Shown here piece after piece: positions 17,684-25,922 of a stretch of DNA of 64,000 bases (position 1 is its first letter; each line of letters opens with the position of its first letter). The translations under genes were made by a program, and so were the position numbers. The stretch lies in assembly GCF_900129855.1 (NCBI RefSeq), contig NZ_LT670819.1, forward strand, positions 620,001 to 684,000. The letters run 5' to 3'. This DNA is from Streptomyces sp. 3214.6. Lineage in GTDB: Bacteria > Actinomycetota > Actinomycetes > Streptomycetales > Streptomycetaceae. A model generated the notes under the pieces. That model was not told the DNA's origin and did not search any database. It saw only the letters and a list, made by a program, of their open reading frames with translations.

Positions 17684-18278
17684 CGCCGGCGCAACCGGCG
17701 CCGTCCACCTGCCGGACACCGCCCGCGACCTGGTGAAGATCCTCGTCGCGGGGCCGTTCGGGGTGGGCAAGACGACCCTGATCGACTCGGTGTCCGAGAT
17801 CCGGCCGCTGCACACCGAGGAGCACCTGTCCGAGGCCTCCGCGCTCGTGGACGACCTGGCCGGAGTGCGGGAGAAGACGACGACCACCGTCGCCATCGAC
17901 TTCGGCCGGATCAGCCTGCCCGGTGACGTCGTGCTGTACCTGTTCGGCACGCCCGGGCAGGAACGCTTCCGTGAGCTGTGGGACGACATCGCCTACGGGG
18001 CGCTGGGGGCGCTCGTCCTGGTCGACAGCCGCCGGCTCGACGCGTCGTTCGACGTGCTGGGCCTGGTGGAGGAGAGCGGGCTGCCGTACGCGGTCGCCTT
18101 CAACGCCTTTCCCGACGCACCCCGCCACTACGGCGAGGAGCAGCTGCGCCGGGCGCTGGACCTGGAGCCCGGGACGCCGATGGTGACGTGTGACGCGCGG
18201 GACGCGAACTCCTCGATCGACGCGCTGCTCGCGCTGGTCGACCATCTCGTCGGCCGCGACCCCGTGGAGGCCCGGTGA
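17652..18278 (+). CDS. cvnD: Conservon Ras-like GTPase (CvnD type)
   Basis: A 208-residue small GTPase. The P-loop is GPFGVGKT (residues 34-41), the switch I Thr region is EKTTTTVAIDFG, and switch II follows LFGTPGQERF. The usual NKxD specificity motif is replaced by FNAFPD, as is common in this actinobacterial group. It overlaps cvnC and is followed by P450 genes with a 4-base GTGA overlap, so all are one translationally coupled operon. Confidence 0.92.
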   Translation: MASAPSSTAPSAGATGAVHLPDTARDLVKILVAGPFGVGKTTLIDSVSEIRPLHTEEHLSEASALVDDLAGVREKTTTTVAIDFGRISLPGDVVLYLFGTPGQERFRELWDDIAYGALGALVLVDSRRLDASFDVLGLVEESGLPYAVAFNAFPDAPRHYGEEQLRRALDLEPGTPMVTCDARDANSSIDALLALVDHLVGRDPVEAR

Positions 18279-19558
18279 CTGCCTACCCCGCCGACCGGCG
18301 CGACTTCTCCCGCTCCGTGCCCGTACGCCTGTGGGAGGACGGCTTCGCGCCGGATCCGCACCGCTACTACAACGCGCTGCGCGCCCAAGGGCCCGTCGGC
18401 TGGGCCGAGTTGGCCCCCGGAGTGCCCGCGTACGTGATCACCGACCGGCGGGCCGCGCTGGACGTGCTGCACGACGAGGAGACGTTCTCGCACGACCCGC
18501 GCGCATGGGAGGCGACCGTGCCCGTCGACTCGCCAGTGCTCGGCATGATGCGCTGGCGGCCCAACGCCCTGTTCTCCGACGGCGCCGCGCACCTGCGCTA
18601 TCGCACCACCCTCATCGACGTCTTCGACCTGGTGGAACCGCACGACCTGCGCGAGCGGGTGCACCGGGCGGTGCGGCTGCTGGCCGGGCGTATCGGTCCG
18701 CACGGCGCGGCGGACCTGGTCGCGGACTTCTCGCGGCCCCTGATGGCGCTGGTGTTGAACGACCTGTTCGGGCTGCCGGACGCTCAGGGCGACCGGCTCA
18801 ACGAGGGCCTGGGCAAGATGATGGAGGGCGGCGCGCAGGCCGCCGAGGGCGAAGCGCAGTACGCGCAGTACGTGCTGGAGCTCATCGCGGCCAAGGCCGA
18901 GCAGCCCGGCGACGACCTGCCCAGCCGGCTGCTGGACCATCCGGCCCGGCTGACCCGCGAGGAGGTCACCTGGCAGGTGTTCCTGACCCTCGGCGCCGGG
19001 TTCGAGCCGACCGCGAACCTGCTGTCCAACACGCTGTCCAGGGTGCTGGGCAACCCGCTCTACTACTCCACCCTCACCAGCGGCGCCCGCCCGGTCATGG
19101 ACGCGGTGGTCGAGGTGCTGCACCACGAGACGCCGCTGGCGAACTACGGCATCTACTTCGCCCGCGAGCCCGTGGCCTTCCACGGGGTGTGGCTGCGCGA
19201 GGCGGTGCCGGTGGTGATGTCGTACGGGGCACTCGGGCTCCCCCCTGACCCGAGGGGCGGGAGAGGTGCCCCTGTCGCGGAGCGGCAGGTCACCGGCGGC
19301 CGACATCCGAACGACGCCTCGCACCTGTCGTGGGGGGCCGGGGCGCACGCCTGTCCGGCGAAACAGCACACGCTGCTCATCGTCACCGAGGCGATCGAAC
19401 AGCTCACCCAGTGGCTGCCCGACCTCGACCCCGTCGTGCCGCGCGAGCGGCTGGCATGGCGGCCCGGCCCGTTCCACCGCTCGCTGACCGCTCTGCCCGT
19501 CCGGTTCAGCGCCCGCTCCGCCAGTTCCTCTCCCGACCCCTCAGGAGTCCATTCGTGA
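18275..19558 (+). CDS. Cytochrome P450, CYP157-like, lacking the ExxR motif
   Basis: A 427-residue P450-fold protein coupled to the conservon. The I-helix is LGAGFEPTAN. The K-helix ExxR, nearly universal in P450s, is absent: the equivalent site reads E280-V-L-H283. The haem loop is WGAGAHACPAK (Cys360), with Ala-Cys-Pro-Ala in place of the usual C-x-G. An inserted Gly/Pro/Arg-rich loop precedes it. CYP157 members, which occur in conservons, are known to lack ExxR, so this is likely functional and not decayed. Substrate unknown. Confidence 0.9.
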   Translation: MTAYPADRRDFSRSVPVRLWEDGFAPDPHRYYNALRAQGPVGWAELAPGVPAYVITDRRAALDVLHDEETFSHDPRAWEATVPVDSPVLGMMRWRPNALFSDGAAHLRYRTTLIDVFDLVEPHDLRERVHRAVRLLAGRIGPHGAADLVADFSRPLMALVLNDLFGLPDAQGDRLNEGLGKMMEGGAQAAEGEAQYAQYVLELIAAKAEQPGDDLPSRLLDHPARLTREEVTWQVFLTLGAGFEPTANLLSNTLSRVLGNPLYYSTLTSGARPVMDAVVEVLHHETPLANYGIYFAREPVAFHGVWLREAVPVVMSYGALGLPPDPRGGRGAPVAERQVTGGRHPNDASHLSWGAGAHACPAKQHTLLIVTEAIEQLTQWLPDLDPVVPRERLAWRPGPFHRSLTALPVRFSARSASSSPDPSGVHS

Positions 19559-20778
19559 CCGTGACCGACCGCATCGTCCTCGACCCGCTCGGCGCCGATG
19601 TGCACGCCGAGAGCGCCCGGCTGCGCGCTCTGGGCCCGATCGTGCCCGTCGAACTGCCCGGCGGCATCCCGGCCTGGGCGCCCACCGAGTACGACACCCT
19701 CAAGGCGCTGATCCTGGACCCGCAGGTCAGCAAGGACCCCCGGCGGCACTGGCGGCAGTGGGCGGAGCTCGGCGAACACCCCTCCTGGGGCTGGATCCTG
19801 GGCTGGGTCGGTGTGATCAACATGCTCTCCACGTACGGCGCTGACCACACGCGGCTGCGCAGACTGGTGGCACCGAGCTTCACCCACCGCCGTACGGAGG
19901 CGCTGCGTGAGCGAGTGGAGGCGATCACGGCGGAGCTGCTGGACACGCTCGACAAGGGCGAGGGCACCGTCGATCTGAAGGCCGGCTTCGCATACCCGCT
20001 GCCGCTGCGGATCGTCTGCGAACTCTTCGGCGTGCCCGAGGAGTTGAGGGCCGCCACCGGTCGGCTCATCGCGGCCATCATGGACACGTCCGACCCGAGC
20101 CCGGAGCACGCCGCCTTCGTACAGGAGCAGATCGGCACCGTGCTGGGCTCGCTCATCGCCCACAAGAGCGAGCACCCGGGCGACGACATGACGACCGAGC
20201 TGATCCGGGTACGCGACGAGGAGGGCGACCGGCTCAGCGACGAGGAGCTGCTGTACACGCTGCTGCTGGTCATCGGCGCCGGCTTCGAGACGACCGTCAA
20301 CCTGATCGGGAACGCGGTGGTGGCGCTGCTGCACCGCCCCGAGCAGCTGGCGGCGGTGCGGCGCGGCGAGATCGGCTGGGAGGCGGTCGTGGACGAGACG
20401 CTGCGGCTGTATCCGTCGATCGCCACACTGCCGCTGCGCTTCGCGGTCAGCGATCTGAAGGTCGGTGACGTGACGATTCCCGCCGGGGACGCGATCATCA
20501 CGACGTACGCGGCGGCGAACGTGGATCCGGCGCACTACGGGCCGGACGCGGAGGTGTTCGACGCGGCGCGCGCGGCGGACGACCATCTGGCCTTCGGGAT
20601 CGGTGTGCACCGGTGCATCGGGGCCCCACTGGCCCGGATGGAGGCACTGACGGCGCTGCCCGCCCTGTTCGACCGCTTCCCCGCCCTGCGGCTGGACACC
20701 GGTGCCGGGGAGCTGCGGCAGGTCCCCTCGTTCATCGCGAGCGGCTGGCAGGAGATCCCGGTCCGGTTGCGGGACTGA
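19555..20778 (+). CDS. Cytochrome P450, CYP154-like
   Basis: A 407-residue soluble bacterial P450 with all canonical parts: I-helix GAGFETTVN, ExxR at E281-T-L-R284, and haem loop FGIGVHRCIGAPLARME (Cys354). Its GTG overlaps the stop of the preceding P450. Paired CYP157/CYP154-type genes behind conservons are a known Streptomyces arrangement, but the reaction is not established. No ferredoxin gene is adjacent. Confidence 0.93.
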   Translation: MTVTDRIVLDPLGADVHAESARLRALGPIVPVELPGGIPAWAPTEYDTLKALILDPQVSKDPRRHWRQWAELGEHPSWGWILGWVGVINMLSTYGADHTRLRRLVAPSFTHRRTEALRERVEAITAELLDTLDKGEGTVDLKAGFAYPLPLRIVCELFGVPEELRAATGRLIAAIMDTSDPSPEHAAFVQEQIGTVLGSLIAHKSEHPGDDMTTELIRVRDEEGDRLSDEELLYTLLLVIGAGFETTVNLIGNAVVALLHRPEQLAAVRRGEIGWEAVVDETLRLYPSIATLPLRFAVSDLKVGDVTIPAGDAIITTYAAANVDPAHYGPDAEVFDAARAADDHLAFGIGVHRCIGAPLARMEALTALPALFDRFPALRLDTGAGELRQVPSFIASGWQEIPVRLRD

Positions 20779-20897
20779 GCGGGCGCGGGGGTGCGACCAG
20801 TCCCCCGTGCCGGTCGCACCTCCGCGGTGCTCCGAACCTACGTGCCCGCTGCCCGCGTTGTGTATCGTGCCGGTGCCCGCCCACGAGGCCGGAGGAC

Positions 20898-22433
20898 TCA
20901 CCTGTGCACAGCTGAGTCCGGATGGCCCGATTCGGCCCGCCCGGCCGATCCGTGCAGGTCGGGCTGGTCGAGGTCGCCGACCACCAGATGGGCCAGGACG
21001 ACTTCGTAGAGGTCGCTGCCGGCGGCGAGGAGCTGGCGTTCCAGAACGGGTTCGGCGCTGCGGACATGTTCGCGCACGGTCTGCGCGTGCACGCCCAACC
21101 GGTGGGCGGCCCGTTCGGCGTTGCCGCCGGCGGCGATCCAGGCGCGCAGGGTGCCGCGCAGGTCACGGCCGTCGGTGTCGAGACGGGCCAGCAGGTCCTG
21201 CGCCCAGCCGCTCAGCGCGGGCCCGGCGAGCAGTTCACCGAGGCGGGCGGGGGCCGGCTCACCGCCCCTGAGGTCGTCCGCGAGGGCGACCTGCGCGTTG
21301 AGCGCGAGGTGGACGGCGGCCCGCACGGTGAGGTCGGAGAAGTCGGTGCGCAGCAGGGCCTCGACGCGTTCCATGCGGGCGCGGACGGTGTTGCGGCTGA
21401 CGCCGAGCACCTTCGCCGCGCTGACGGCCGTGAACTCCAGACCGAGGCGGGTGGTGGCGAGGAGTTCGGCGCGGGTGTGGTGCGCCAGGACGTCGAGGGG
21501 GCGCAGCAGACGGGTCGTCCAGGAGCGCAGGACCTCGGGGTCCATCAGGCATTCGGGGTGGGTGCGTTCGGCGTAGACGGCCGTCTTGTCGGGTCGGAAG
21601 CGGGCGACGGCGAGGGCGCTGACGGCCTGGCCGTAGGCGGTGGCGGTGCGGGCGAGGCTCTGGCGGACGCTGCCGCCGAGGAACGCGCCGGGGTGGCGGT
21701 CGCACAGGGCGCGCAGGGCGCGGCCCGCGCTGTCGTCCGGGACGACGACGATGACGTGGCCGTCCATGGCGGGGCAGCGCACGACGAGGGCCTCGTCGTG
21801 GGTCTCCGCCAGGCAGGCCTCGGCGAGCCGGTCGCGTTCCTCGGGGCTGCTCTCGACGACGTAGACGCAGGCGGTGTCGGTGTCCAGCAGGCCGGGCCAC
21901 AGCCCGGCGGCGACGCGGCGGGCGGCGACGGTGTCCTCGACCATGAGCAGTTGCAGGATGGCCAGGCGCAGGTCGGCGGTGGCGCGGGCCAGGCGGTGTC
22001 CGGTCGCCGCGGTCTGCTGTGCGCGCAGCAGGAGTTCCAGGGCGCCCACGGTGTGCGTGACGATGTCGGAGGCGCGCCGGTCGAAGGGGCTCGTGCGGGT
22101 CACGGCGAGCACGCCGGCGGCGGCCGGACGCGGGAGTTCGACCCTGATCAGGCGCACGTACCTGCCCCCGCCCTCCCAGGCGGCGGAGGCGAGGCGGCCG
22201 CCGGTGATGTCGGCGACCAGGCTCTCGTCCAGCGGGGTCGGCGCTCCGGCCAGGCCGGCGCCGGTGTCGTCGCGTAGGGAGACGGTCGCGTCGGCGGTGG
22301 CCGCCAGCCACTCGACGATTCTGCCGACGTCGCGTCCCGCGGGGCGCAGGTGGTCGAGGAGTTCCTGCGCCCACGCCGCGTCGCCGCCGTCCGCCGGGTC
22401 GGGGTGGGGGCTCTCGTCGTCCGGGCCGGCCAT
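20898..22433 (-). CDS. PucR-type transcriptional regulator with two C-terminal HTH units
   Basis: A 511-residue regulator. An N-terminal sensory part (residues 30-150, GAF-like) is followed by a GGDEF-like region and a PucR helix-turn-helix (SAAKVLGVSRNTVRARMERVEALL). A second, similar HTH lies near the C-terminus (NAERAAHRLGVHAQTVREHV). Ligand and targets unknown. A perfect 17-bp tandem repeat lies about 70 bp upstream of the start and may be its own operator. Confidence 0.88.
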   Translation of the reverse strand: MAGPDDESPHPDPADGGDAAWAQELLDHLRPAGRDVGRIVEWLAATADATVSLRDDTGAGLAGAPTPLDESLVADITGGRLASAAWEGGGRYVRLIRVELPRPAAAGVLAVTRTSPFDRRASDIVTHTVGALELLLRAQQTAATGHRLARATADLRLAILQLLMVEDTVAARRVAAGLWPGLLDTDTACVYVVESSPEERDRLAEACLAETHDEALVVRCPAMDGHVIVVVPDDSAGRALRALCDRHPGAFLGGSVRQSLARTATAYGQAVSALAVARFRPDKTAVYAERTHPECLMDPEVLRSWTTRLLRPLDVLAHHTRAELLATTRLGLEFTAVSAAKVLGVSRNTVRARMERVEALLRTDFSDLTVRAAVHLALNAQVALADDLRGGEPAPARLGELLAGPALSGWAQDLLARLDTDGRDLRGTLRAWIAAGGNAERAAHRLGVHAQTVREHVRSAEPVLERQLLAAGSDLYEVVLAHLVVGDLDQPDLHGSAGRAESGHPDSAVHR

Positions 22434-22501
22434 CTCGCCGCTCTCCTCGTCCCCTCACGGCCCGCGCGGGCCGAACCAGTCATATCGGTCCGGGACGTTA
22501 C

Positions 22502-22535
22502 CTCACCCGGTGCGAACGCTCACCCGGTGCGAACG
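22502..22535. repeat. Perfect 17-bp tandem repeat
   Basis: CTCACCCGGTGCGAACG occurs twice head to tail at 22502-22518 and 22519-22535, about 70-100 bp upstream of the PucR-type gene. Two identical sites 17 bp apart could bind a regulator to one face or be a recent slippage duplication. Confidence 0.9.
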
Positions 22536-22647
22536 CTCCCCCGCGGCACTGCGGCCGGTGACCACGGAGGCGGCCGGTGTGGAGGAGCGGGGCCTGGTCC
22601 GTGTACGGGCGCGGTGACGGAGCGGGCGACACGGGCGCGGGCGCTGC

Positions 22648-22758
22648 TCAGTGCGCGGCGGTGTGCAGGTGGCGCGTCAGTGAGGCGAGTGCGTCCAGCG
22701 CCGCGCCGAGCGTGCCCAGCTCATCCTCGGTGAGGGACAGCTGCCCCTCGGAGTGCAT
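22648..22758 (-). CDS. Possible 36-residue protein
   Basis: A short frame starting MHSEGQLSLTEDELGTLG and ending LTRHLHTAAH. Composition looks protein-like (amphipathic helices, acidic N-terminal half), but there is no ribosome site and no recognised family. The frame is open further upstream. Reported only as a possibility. Confidence 0.2.
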   Translation of the reverse strand: MHSEGQLSLTEDELGTLGAALDALASLTRHLHTAAH

Positions 22759-22883
22759 GGGATGCGGGACGGCGGACGGGACCCGGCGGTCCGGGGTCCG
22801 GTACAGCGCGGGAAGACACGCCGCGAGCTCGCAGACCCACGTCGCGGGCCGTCGCCGAGAGGGCCGGCGGCCGCGGCACGGCA

Positions 22884-22889
22884 TAAGCT
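22884..22889 (+). promoter_or_regulatory. -10 element for leaderless YrdC-like gene
   Basis: TAAGCT (TANNNT) ends 6 bases before the ATG at 22896; no ribosome site is present between them. Confidence 0.5.
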
Positions 22890-22895
22890 CAGCCA

Positions 22896-23516
22896 ATGGC
22901 GAAGTACTACGACGTGCACCCCGACAACCCCCAGCCGCGCACCATCTCCCAGGTCGCGGCCGCCATCCGGGCGGACGCGCTGATCGCGTACCCGACGGAT
23001 TCCTGCTACGCGCTGGGCTGCCGCCTGGGCAGCAAGGACGGCATCGACCGGATCCGGGCCATCCGCGACCTGGACGACCGGCACCACTTCACCCTCGTCT
23101 GCCAGGACTTCGCGCAGCTCGGCCAGTTCGTGCGGGTGGACAAGGACGTGTTCCGCGCGATCAAGGCGTCGACGCCCGGCAGCTACACCTTCATCCTCCC
23201 GGCGACGAAGGAGGTGCCGCGCATGCTCCAGCACCCGAAGAAGAAGACGGTGGGTGTGCGCATCCCGGACCATGTCGTCACCCAGGCCCTGCTCGCCGAG
23301 CTCGGCGAGCCCCTGCTGTCCAGCACCCTGCTGCTGCCGGGCGAGGACGAGCCGATGACGCAGGGCTGGGAGATCAAGGACCAGCTCGACCACGTGGTGG
23401 ACGGCGTGGTGGACTCCGGAGACTGCGGCACCGAGCCGACGACGGTCATCGACTTCTCCGACGGCGAGGCGGAGATCGTGCGGCACGGGGCCGGTGACAC
23501 CTCCCGGTTCGAGTAA
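22896..23516 (+). CDS. YrdC/Sua5-family protein (L-threonylcarbamoyladenylate synthase-like)
   Basis: A 206-residue YrdC-fold protein. IAYPTDSCYALGCRLGSKDGI is the family's nucleotide-binding N-terminus, with FTLVCQDFAQL, GSYTFILPATKEVP, and GVRIPDH downstream. Residue pattern is closest to the YciO-like branch, where threonylcarbamoyl-AMP synthesis for tRNA t6A is not proven, so the enzymatic label is tentative. It appears leaderless: a TANNNT box ends 6 bases before the ATG. Confidence 0.85.
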   Translation: MAKYYDVHPDNPQPRTISQVAAAIRADALIAYPTDSCYALGCRLGSKDGIDRIRAIRDLDDRHHFTLVCQDFAQLGQFVRVDKDVFRAIKASTPGSYTFILPATKEVPRMLQHPKKKTVGVRIPDHVVTQALLAELGEPLLSSTLLLPGEDEPMTQGWEIKDQLDHVVDGVVDSGDCGTEPTTVIDFSDGEAEIVRHGAGDTSRFE

Positions 23517-23645
23517 CTCCCCCGCCGCTCCCGCGGGTTAGGGCCCCTCGCGGCCGGTTCGGTGGTGCGTGCAACGATGAGCGCGGACCGGCCCACGGCC
23601 GGACCGGTCGAGTACTCGTCGTGAACAGCACAGAGAGGCGCCCCC

Positions 23646-24401
23646 ATGACCTCCGTACAGGGCACAGCCGTGGACATCCCCACCGAGGACGGCGTCGCGG
23701 ACGCCTATGTCGCGCATCCGGGCGACGGGACGCCCCGGCCGGGCGTGCTGCTGTACCAGGACGCGTTCGGTCTGCGTCCGCACCTGCGGTCTATGGCCGA
23801 CCGGCTCGCCGAAGCCGGCTACACGGTGTTGGTGCCCAACTTGTTCTACCGCCACGGGCGCGCCCCCGTCATGGAGTTGCCCGAGTTCATCGACCCCGCC
23901 GCGCGCCCGGAGATCTTCGAGTCGCTGTATCCGATGGTGCTGGCGCTGACCCCCGAGCTGATCGTCCGGGACGCGGACGCGTATCTGCGGTGGATGGAGG
24001 AGAGCCCCCTGGTCGCAGTCGGTCCGGTCGCGGTGACCGGATACTGCATGGGCGCCCGGCTCACCCTCCCGACCGCCGGCGCCCATCCGGACCGGATCGC
24101 GGCGGCGGCCGGTTTCCACGGCAGCCGTCTTGTCACCGACGCGCCGGACAGCCCGCATCTGGCCGCCGAGCACATCACGGCCGAGGTGTACTTCGGCCAC
24201 GCCGACAACGACCCCGGCCTGCCGCAGGAGCAGATCGAGCGCTTCGAGGAGGCCCTCACCGCCGCCGGTGTCCGGCACACCTGCGAGGTCTACACCGGCG
24301 CCGAGCACGGCTATACGCAGGCCGACACCTCCGCCTACGACGAGCAGGCCGCGGAGCGGCACTGGGCCGCGTTGCTGGATCTGCTGAAGCGGACCTTCTG
24401 A
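23646..24401 (+). CDS. Dienelactone hydrolase family protein
   Basis: A 251-residue alpha/beta hydrolase of the DLH family with a cysteine nucleophile in GYCMG (Cys134), an acid in FGHADND (Asp187 or Asp189), and His221 in GAEHGY. This C-D-H triad is the DLH signature. GAGAGG lies about 8 bases before the ATG. A strong hairpin follows the gene. Substrate is unknown; no chlorocatechol pathway genes are near. Confidence 0.92.
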   Translation: MTSVQGTAVDIPTEDGVADAYVAHPGDGTPRPGVLLYQDAFGLRPHLRSMADRLAEAGYTVLVPNLFYRHGRAPVMELPEFIDPAARPEIFESLYPMVLALTPELIVRDADAYLRWMEESPLVAVGPVAVTGYCMGARLTLPTAGAHPDRIAAAAGFHGSRLVTDAPDSPHLAAEHITAEVYFGHADNDPGLPQEQIERFEEALTAAGVRHTCEVYTGAEHGYTQADTSAYDEQAAERHWAALLDLLKRTF

Positions 24402-24421
24402 CCCCGACTCCCTTGACGGGG

Positions 24422-24450
24422 GCGTCTGCGGCAGGCCCTGCCGCAGGCGC
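24422..24450 (+). terminator. Rho-independent-like terminator after dienelactone hydrolase gene
   Basis: Two arms (24422-24435 and 24437-24450) pair over up to 14 positions with one G-T wobble; the core is TGCGGCAGG/CCTGCCGCA. A pyrimidine-rich stretch (TCTCTTTCGTT) follows. Position 20 bases past the stop fits termination. Confidence 0.7.
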
Positions 24451-24468
24451 TCTCTTTCGTTCACCTTG

Positions 24469-24496
24469 TTGACATGAGCACACCCCGATGTCACGT
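24469..24496 (+). promoter_or_regulatory. Promoter of the GH64 glucanase gene
   Basis: A perfect -35 TTGACA lies at 24469-24474. The -10 (near 24491-24496, TCACGT) is poor. The proposed start region is covered by the palindrome that begins at 24495, so a repressor bound there would block transcription. Confidence 0.55.
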
Positions 24497-24512
24497 TGAG
24501 AGCGCTCTCAAC
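24495..24512. promoter_or_regulatory. 18-bp perfect palindromic operator (LacI-family type)
   Basis: GTTGAGAGCGCTCTCAAC is a perfect palindrome centred on CG. Streptomyces LacI-type repressors of polysaccharide genes (for example CebR) bind related GAGCGCTC-centred sites. It overlaps the start region of the GH64 gene. No LacI gene is in the window, so the repressor is encoded elsewhere. Confidence 0.75.
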
Positions 24513-24570
24513 AGGTACGGACCAACCCCCACAGGCCTGCCCCACAGGCCTCCCCGCACGGAGGTGGAGA

Positions 24571-25755
24571 GTGCTCACCAGGATCAGCACGGCACCGCTC
24601 GCGGCGATCGCCCTGATCGGCGCGCTGCTCACCCTCGGACCGCCGGCCGCGGCCGCCGTCCCCGACACCGTCCCGCTCAAGATCACCAACAACTCCGGCC
24701 GTGGCGACGCCCTGCACGTCTACAACCTCGGCACCCTGCTGACGACGGGACAGCAGGGCTGGGCGGACGCGAACGGCGCCTTCCACGCCTGGCCCGCCGG
24801 CGGCACCCCGCCCACCCCGGCGCCCGACGCGTCGATCGCGGGACCAGCCGCCGGGCAGTCCGCCACGATCCGCATCCCGAAGTTCTCGGGCCGGATCTAC
24901 TTCTCGTACGGGCGCAAGCTCGACTTCCGCCTGACCACCGGCGGGCTGGTGCAGCCGGCCGTGCAGAATCCGAGCGACCCGAACCGCGACATCCTGTTCA
25001 ACTGGTCGGAGTACACGCTGAACGACTCCGGGCTGTGGCTGAACAGCACCCAGGTCGACATGTTCTCCGCGCCGTACGCGGTCGGCGTGCAGCGCGCCGA
25101 CGGGAGCACGGTGAGCACCGGGCATCTCAGGACCGGCGGCTACGACGGGTTCTTCTCCGCCTTGCGCGCTCAGCCCGGCGGCTGGGCGAACCTCGTCCAG
25201 AGCCGGTCCGACGGGACCGTGCTGCGGGCGCTCTCCCCGCTGTACGGGGTGGAGACCGGGGCCCTTCCGGCGAACGTCATGGACGACTACGTCAACCGCG
25301 TCTGGCAGAAGTACACCACGACGACCCTGACCGTGACGCCGTTCGCCGACCAGCCGGGCACGAAGTACTACGGCCGGGTCTCCGGCGGGGTCATGAACTT
25401 CACCAACGCCTCCGGAACGGCCCTCACCAGCTTCCGGAAACCGGACGCAGCGAGCATCTTCGGCTGCCACAGCCTCCTCGACGCCCCGAACGACGCCGTG
25501 CGCGGGCCCATCTCCCGCACCCTGTGCGCGGGCTTCAACCGCTCCACGCTGCTCGTCGACAGCAACCAGCCGGACACCACGACGGCGAACTTCTACCAGG
25601 ACGCGGTGACCAACCACTACGCCCGCAAGATCCACGCCCAGATGGCCGACGGGAAGGCGTACGCGTTCGCCTTCGACGACGTCGGACAGCAGGAGTCGCT
25701 GGTCAACGACGGCGCGCCGCGCCAGGCGTACCTGACGCTCGACCCGCTGAACTGA
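24571..25755 (+). CDS. Secreted GH64 beta-1,3-glucanase
   Basis: A 394-residue secreted endo-beta-1,3-glucanase-like protein. The GTG at 24571 has GGAGG 6 bases upstream and starts a signal peptide (LTRISTAPLAAIALIGALLTL, cut after PAAAA). The mature part has the GH64/thaumatin-like beta architecture: VPLKITNNSGRGDALHVYNLG, IPKFSGRIYFSYGRKLDF, ILFNWSEYT, STQVDMFSAPY, and a C-terminal YARKIHAQMADGKAYAFAFDDV. No extra carbohydrate-binding module is present. It probably attacks fungal cell-wall or algal glucan. Control by an inducer-responsive repressor is suggested by the upstream palindrome. Confidence 0.92.
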   Translation: MLTRISTAPLAAIALIGALLTLGPPAAAAVPDTVPLKITNNSGRGDALHVYNLGTLLTTGQQGWADANGAFHAWPAGGTPPTPAPDASIAGPAAGQSATIRIPKFSGRIYFSYGRKLDFRLTTGGLVQPAVQNPSDPNRDILFNWSEYTLNDSGLWLNSTQVDMFSAPYAVGVQRADGSTVSTGHLRTGGYDGFFSALRAQPGGWANLVQSRSDGTVLRALSPLYGVETGALPANVMDDYVNRVWQKYTTTTLTVTPFADQPGTKYYGRVSGGVMNFTNASGTALTSFRKPDAASIFGCHSLLDAPNDAVRGPISRTLCAGFNRSTLLVDSNQPDTTTANFYQDAVTNHYARKIHAQMADGKAYAFAFDDVGQQESLVNDGAPRQAYLTLDPLN

Positions 25756-25853
25756 GCGGCCGCGACGACGTCCCGCACGCCGAGCCGCCGCCCCCGGAGG
25801 AACCGACGGTCCAGGTGGAGGAAGGGGCGCGCGGGCCGACAGTCGGGAAACGC

Positions 25854-25883
25854 TTGCTTTTACCACTCCCGTAGACGTAGACC
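25854..25883 (+). promoter_or_regulatory. Candidate promoter of MHYT gene
   Basis: TTGCTT (25854-25859) and TAGACC (25878-25883) are separated by 18 bases and lie 40 bases before the ATG. Moderate match only. Confidence 0.35.
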
Positions 25884-25922
25884 TTCTGTCGTAAACAGCC
25901 ATCACTCTGGGGGGAGTTGGCG

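Larger units (their letters stand above)
22434..22895. other. Intergenic region between PucR-type and YrdC-like genes
   Basis: About 460 bases with no confident gene. It holds a 17-bp tandem repeat near the PucR-type gene, a weak small frame on the minus strand (22648-22758), and a -10 element at the right end. The rest shows nothing recognisable. Confidence 0.5.

Noticed and set aside
18275..19558. First P450 as a pseudogene because ExxR is missing
   Set aside because: Loss of ExxR is a known family trait of conservon-linked CYP157-type P450s, and the frame is intact with a Cys ligand.
25848..25862. Possible second LacI-type operator (GGAAACGCTTGC) upstream of the MHYT gene
   Set aside because: Only 4 of 6 arm positions match; too weak compared with the perfect palindrome at 24495.
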